Source of the DNA: Roseihalotalea indica
GTDB taxonomy: Bacteria > Bacteroidota > Bacteroidia > Cytophagales > Cyclobacteriaceae
Length of the DNA: 64,000 bases
Assembly (NCBI RefSeq): GCF_022458895.1
Contig: NZ_JAINFL010000006.1
Coordinates: forward strand, 186,001 to 250,000
Direction of reading: 5' to 3'
Shown: in pieces, positions 62,705-64,000 of the stretch
How positions within the stretch are numbered: position 1 is the stretch's first letter
How the letters are laid out: each line of letters starts with the position of its first letter
The notes under the pieces: generated by a model
What the model was told of the DNA's origin: nothing
What the model saw: only the letters and a program-made list of their open reading frames with translations
Databases searched by the model: none
Translations under genes and position numbers: made by a program

Positions 62705-64000
62705 ATGCGATTTATTGGTATTATTACTGTGTTTATGCTCTGCTCATTAGCAGGCTGGACTCAACAGACGGCTGAAGAGCCTGAACATACTCTAATCAAC
62801 CTGGGACGTAAGGTTAATAGCATTTACCACGAATCAGCTCCGGTTTTATCACCCGATGGAAATACGCTGTATTTTACCATTACTAACCACCCGGAAAACC
62901 ATAAAGGAACCGATGGTAGCCAAGATATTTGGTTTACTCAGCGAGGAGAAAACGGGGAATGGCAGCCCTCTCAGCATTTAGAAGGGTACTTTAATAGAGA
63001 ACAGTATAATCAGGTCATGAGCGTTACTGCTGATGGACAAGGTGTGCTGGTAAGAAGTGGTGATAGCAAAAAGTGGGAATTCTCTATGATACGGAAAGTT
63101 GGCCAAGAATGGCAAAAGCCGGAGACCATTCAAATACCGGGGTTTGATACTATGTGCCGGGGGCGATTTAACGGTGGTTTTCTTTCGTATGATGAAAAAG
63201 CCCTTTTGCTATATTTCAGTGAAGTAAAGGATAGCAAGATTAGTGACCTATATATAAGCTTTCAGGAAGGCTCAGGAAAATGGACTAATCCCACTAAGAT
63301 CGATCAACTCAATACTCGGTTTGACGAATTTGGTCCTTATCTGGCTCCCAATAATAAAACACTGTATTTCGCAAGTAACCGACCCGGTGGGCATGGAAGT
63401 ACCGACGTATACCGTACCACCCGGCAGGATGATACCTGGTTGCACTGGTCTAAACCGGAAAATGTAGGTCCGCCTATTAACACCAAAGGTTTTGATGCCT
63501 TTTATGCTGTCGGAAACGCTGACTCACTAGTATTTACTACCCGCGCGGATATGTCAGCCGATGGCGGACATCTGGATATTTACGGACTGGAAAAAATAAA
63601 GAAAGATCCACCGGTCATCACATTGGCCGGAATGGTCATGAACCAGAAAACCAGAGAATTTATAGCGGCAACTGTGCAAATTAAAACTAATCGGGAAATA
63701 CTGACTGTGGAAGAAACTACCTTGGAAGAGGGCGATTACGAAACCGAAATTCCTGAATCCGGTTACTATCATTTTCAGGTGAGTGCCGAAGGATTTCTCG
63801 CTAAAACAGACAGTATTTGGGTAGGTGAAGCTTTAGCCGATACAACAGTTTTCAAAGATATTTTTATGGAGCCTTTGGAAGTAGGTCTATCTGTTCGATT
63901 AAATAATATCTTTTTTGATTATAACAAGGCGACTCTTCGCTCTGAGTCTTTTGAGGAGTTAGATAAGGTTGTAGAGTTACTGAATGTAAACAAAAAGCTG
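62705..64000 (+). CDS. PD40/OmpA-family envelope protein (partial, runs off the window)
   Basis: A frame open from the ATG at 62705 to the window edge (432 codons so far). A signal peptide (cleavage near AGWTQ) is followed by WD40-like PD40 repeats (HESAPVLSPDGNTLYFT, FGPYLAPNNKTLYFASNRPGG), then a carboxypeptidase-regulatory-like beta-sandwich (LAGMVMNQKTREFI) and the beginning of an OmpA peptidoglycan-binding domain (NNIFFDYNKATLRSES). Same domain order as the Bacteroidota PorE-type proteins but without a TPR part in front. Role in envelope anchoring is inferred. Confidence 0.85.
   Translation, partial: MRFIGIITVFMLCSLAGWTQQTAEEPEHTLINLGRKVNSIYHESAPVLSPDGNTLYFTITNHPENHKGTDGSQDIWFTQRGENGEWQPSQHLEGYFNREQYNQVMSVTADGQGVLVRSGDSKKWEFSMIRKVGQEWQKPETIQIPGFDTMCRGRFNGGFLSYDEKALLLYFSEVKDSKISDLYISFQEGSGKWTNPTKIDQLNTRFDEFGPYLAPNNKTLYFASNRPGGHGSTDVYRTTRQDDTWLHWSKPENVGPPINTKGFDAFYAVGNADSLVFTTRADMSADGGHLDIYGLEKIKKDPPVITLAGMVMNQKTREFIAATVQIKTNREILTVEETTLEEGDYETEIPESGYYHFQVSAEGFLAKTDSIWVGEALADTTVFKDIFMEPLEVGLSVRLNNIFFDYNKATLRSESFEELDKVVELLNVNKKL

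Noticed and set aside
62705..64000. Firm assignment of the last gene to the type IX secretion protein PorE
   Set aside because: The domain order is similar but the TPR part is missing and the C-terminus lies outside the window.
1..64000. tRNA, rRNA or CRISPR arrays
   Set aside because: No cloverleaf-like segment, ribosomal RNA signature or regularly spaced direct repeats were found in the gaps between genes.

Overview
The window looks like chromosomal DNA of a Bacteroidota member, most likely of the order Cytophagales. The grounds are: promoter-like boxes of the TTTG-N18/19-TAnnTTTG type and almost no Shine-Dalgarno motifs; the rpmB-rpmG-DUF4295 cluster; Bacteroidota-type lipoproteins (DUF1573, DUF4348-like, tandem FKBP); a CrtA-like carotenoid ketolase; and a PD40/OmpA protein at the right edge. 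Base composition is moderate in GC and fairly even, with two AT-rich, gene-poor stretches (about 11.86-12.44 kb and 43.1-44.2 kb). No rRNA, tRNA, CRISPR array, intact insertion sequence or prophage was seen.

Left part (0-11.3 kb): a GC-rich palindromic repeat, a membrane-anchored J-domain protein and an M23-family protein. These are followed by a pentose-phosphate cluster (tkt, rpiB, gnd, and a single gene fusing glucose-6-phosphate dehydrogenase to 6-phosphogluconolactonase), then a GH3-family protein and a Gfo/Idh/MocA oxidoreductase. From 11.3 to 12.4 kb lies a small AT-rich island with a CHAT-domain gene remnant, a 48-residue lipoprotein not previously outlined by long-ORF logic, and another coding remnant.

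Middle part (12.4-43 kb): a membrane protein with a kinase-like helical tail; a permease/substrate-binding fusion whose binding domain has its two halves in swapped (circularly permuted) order; MFS, purine nucleoside phosphorylase, CrtA-like and ornithine aminotransferase genes; ribosomal proteins L28, L33 and DUF4295; ftsY, rpoN, asnS, a RecD-like helicase, an FKBP lipoprotein, a DUF1573 protein and a REC-PAS-histidine kinase. Then come modABC, a cytosolic periplasmic-binding-like protein, a partner-switching trio (SpoIIE-type phosphatase, STAS, RsbW-like), guaB, dapA, kynA, a PhzF protein and a secreted TIM-barrel protein.

Right part (44-64 kb): a complete chemotaxis operon (response regulator, cheA, cheW, an outer-membrane barrel, a chemoreceptor with a CheR-tether-like tail, cheR, cheD, cheB); a SulP transporter, a small membrane protein and a beta-carbonic anhydrase with a nested inverted-repeat element between transporter and anhydrase; an overlapping pair encoding a CBS-fused GCS2-type amidoligase and an AstE/AspA-type deacylase; a decaprenyl-phosphate phosphoribosyltransferase-like protein with a HAD phosphatase; a response regulator; small secreted proteins; and the start of an OmpA-family protein cut by the window edge.

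The strongest candidates for something undescribed are the permuted substrate-binding transporter (13.1-14.6 kb), the amidoligase/deacylase pair (56.6-59.4 kb), the barrel inside the chemotaxis operon, and the 120-bp nested repeat (55.4-55.5 kb).
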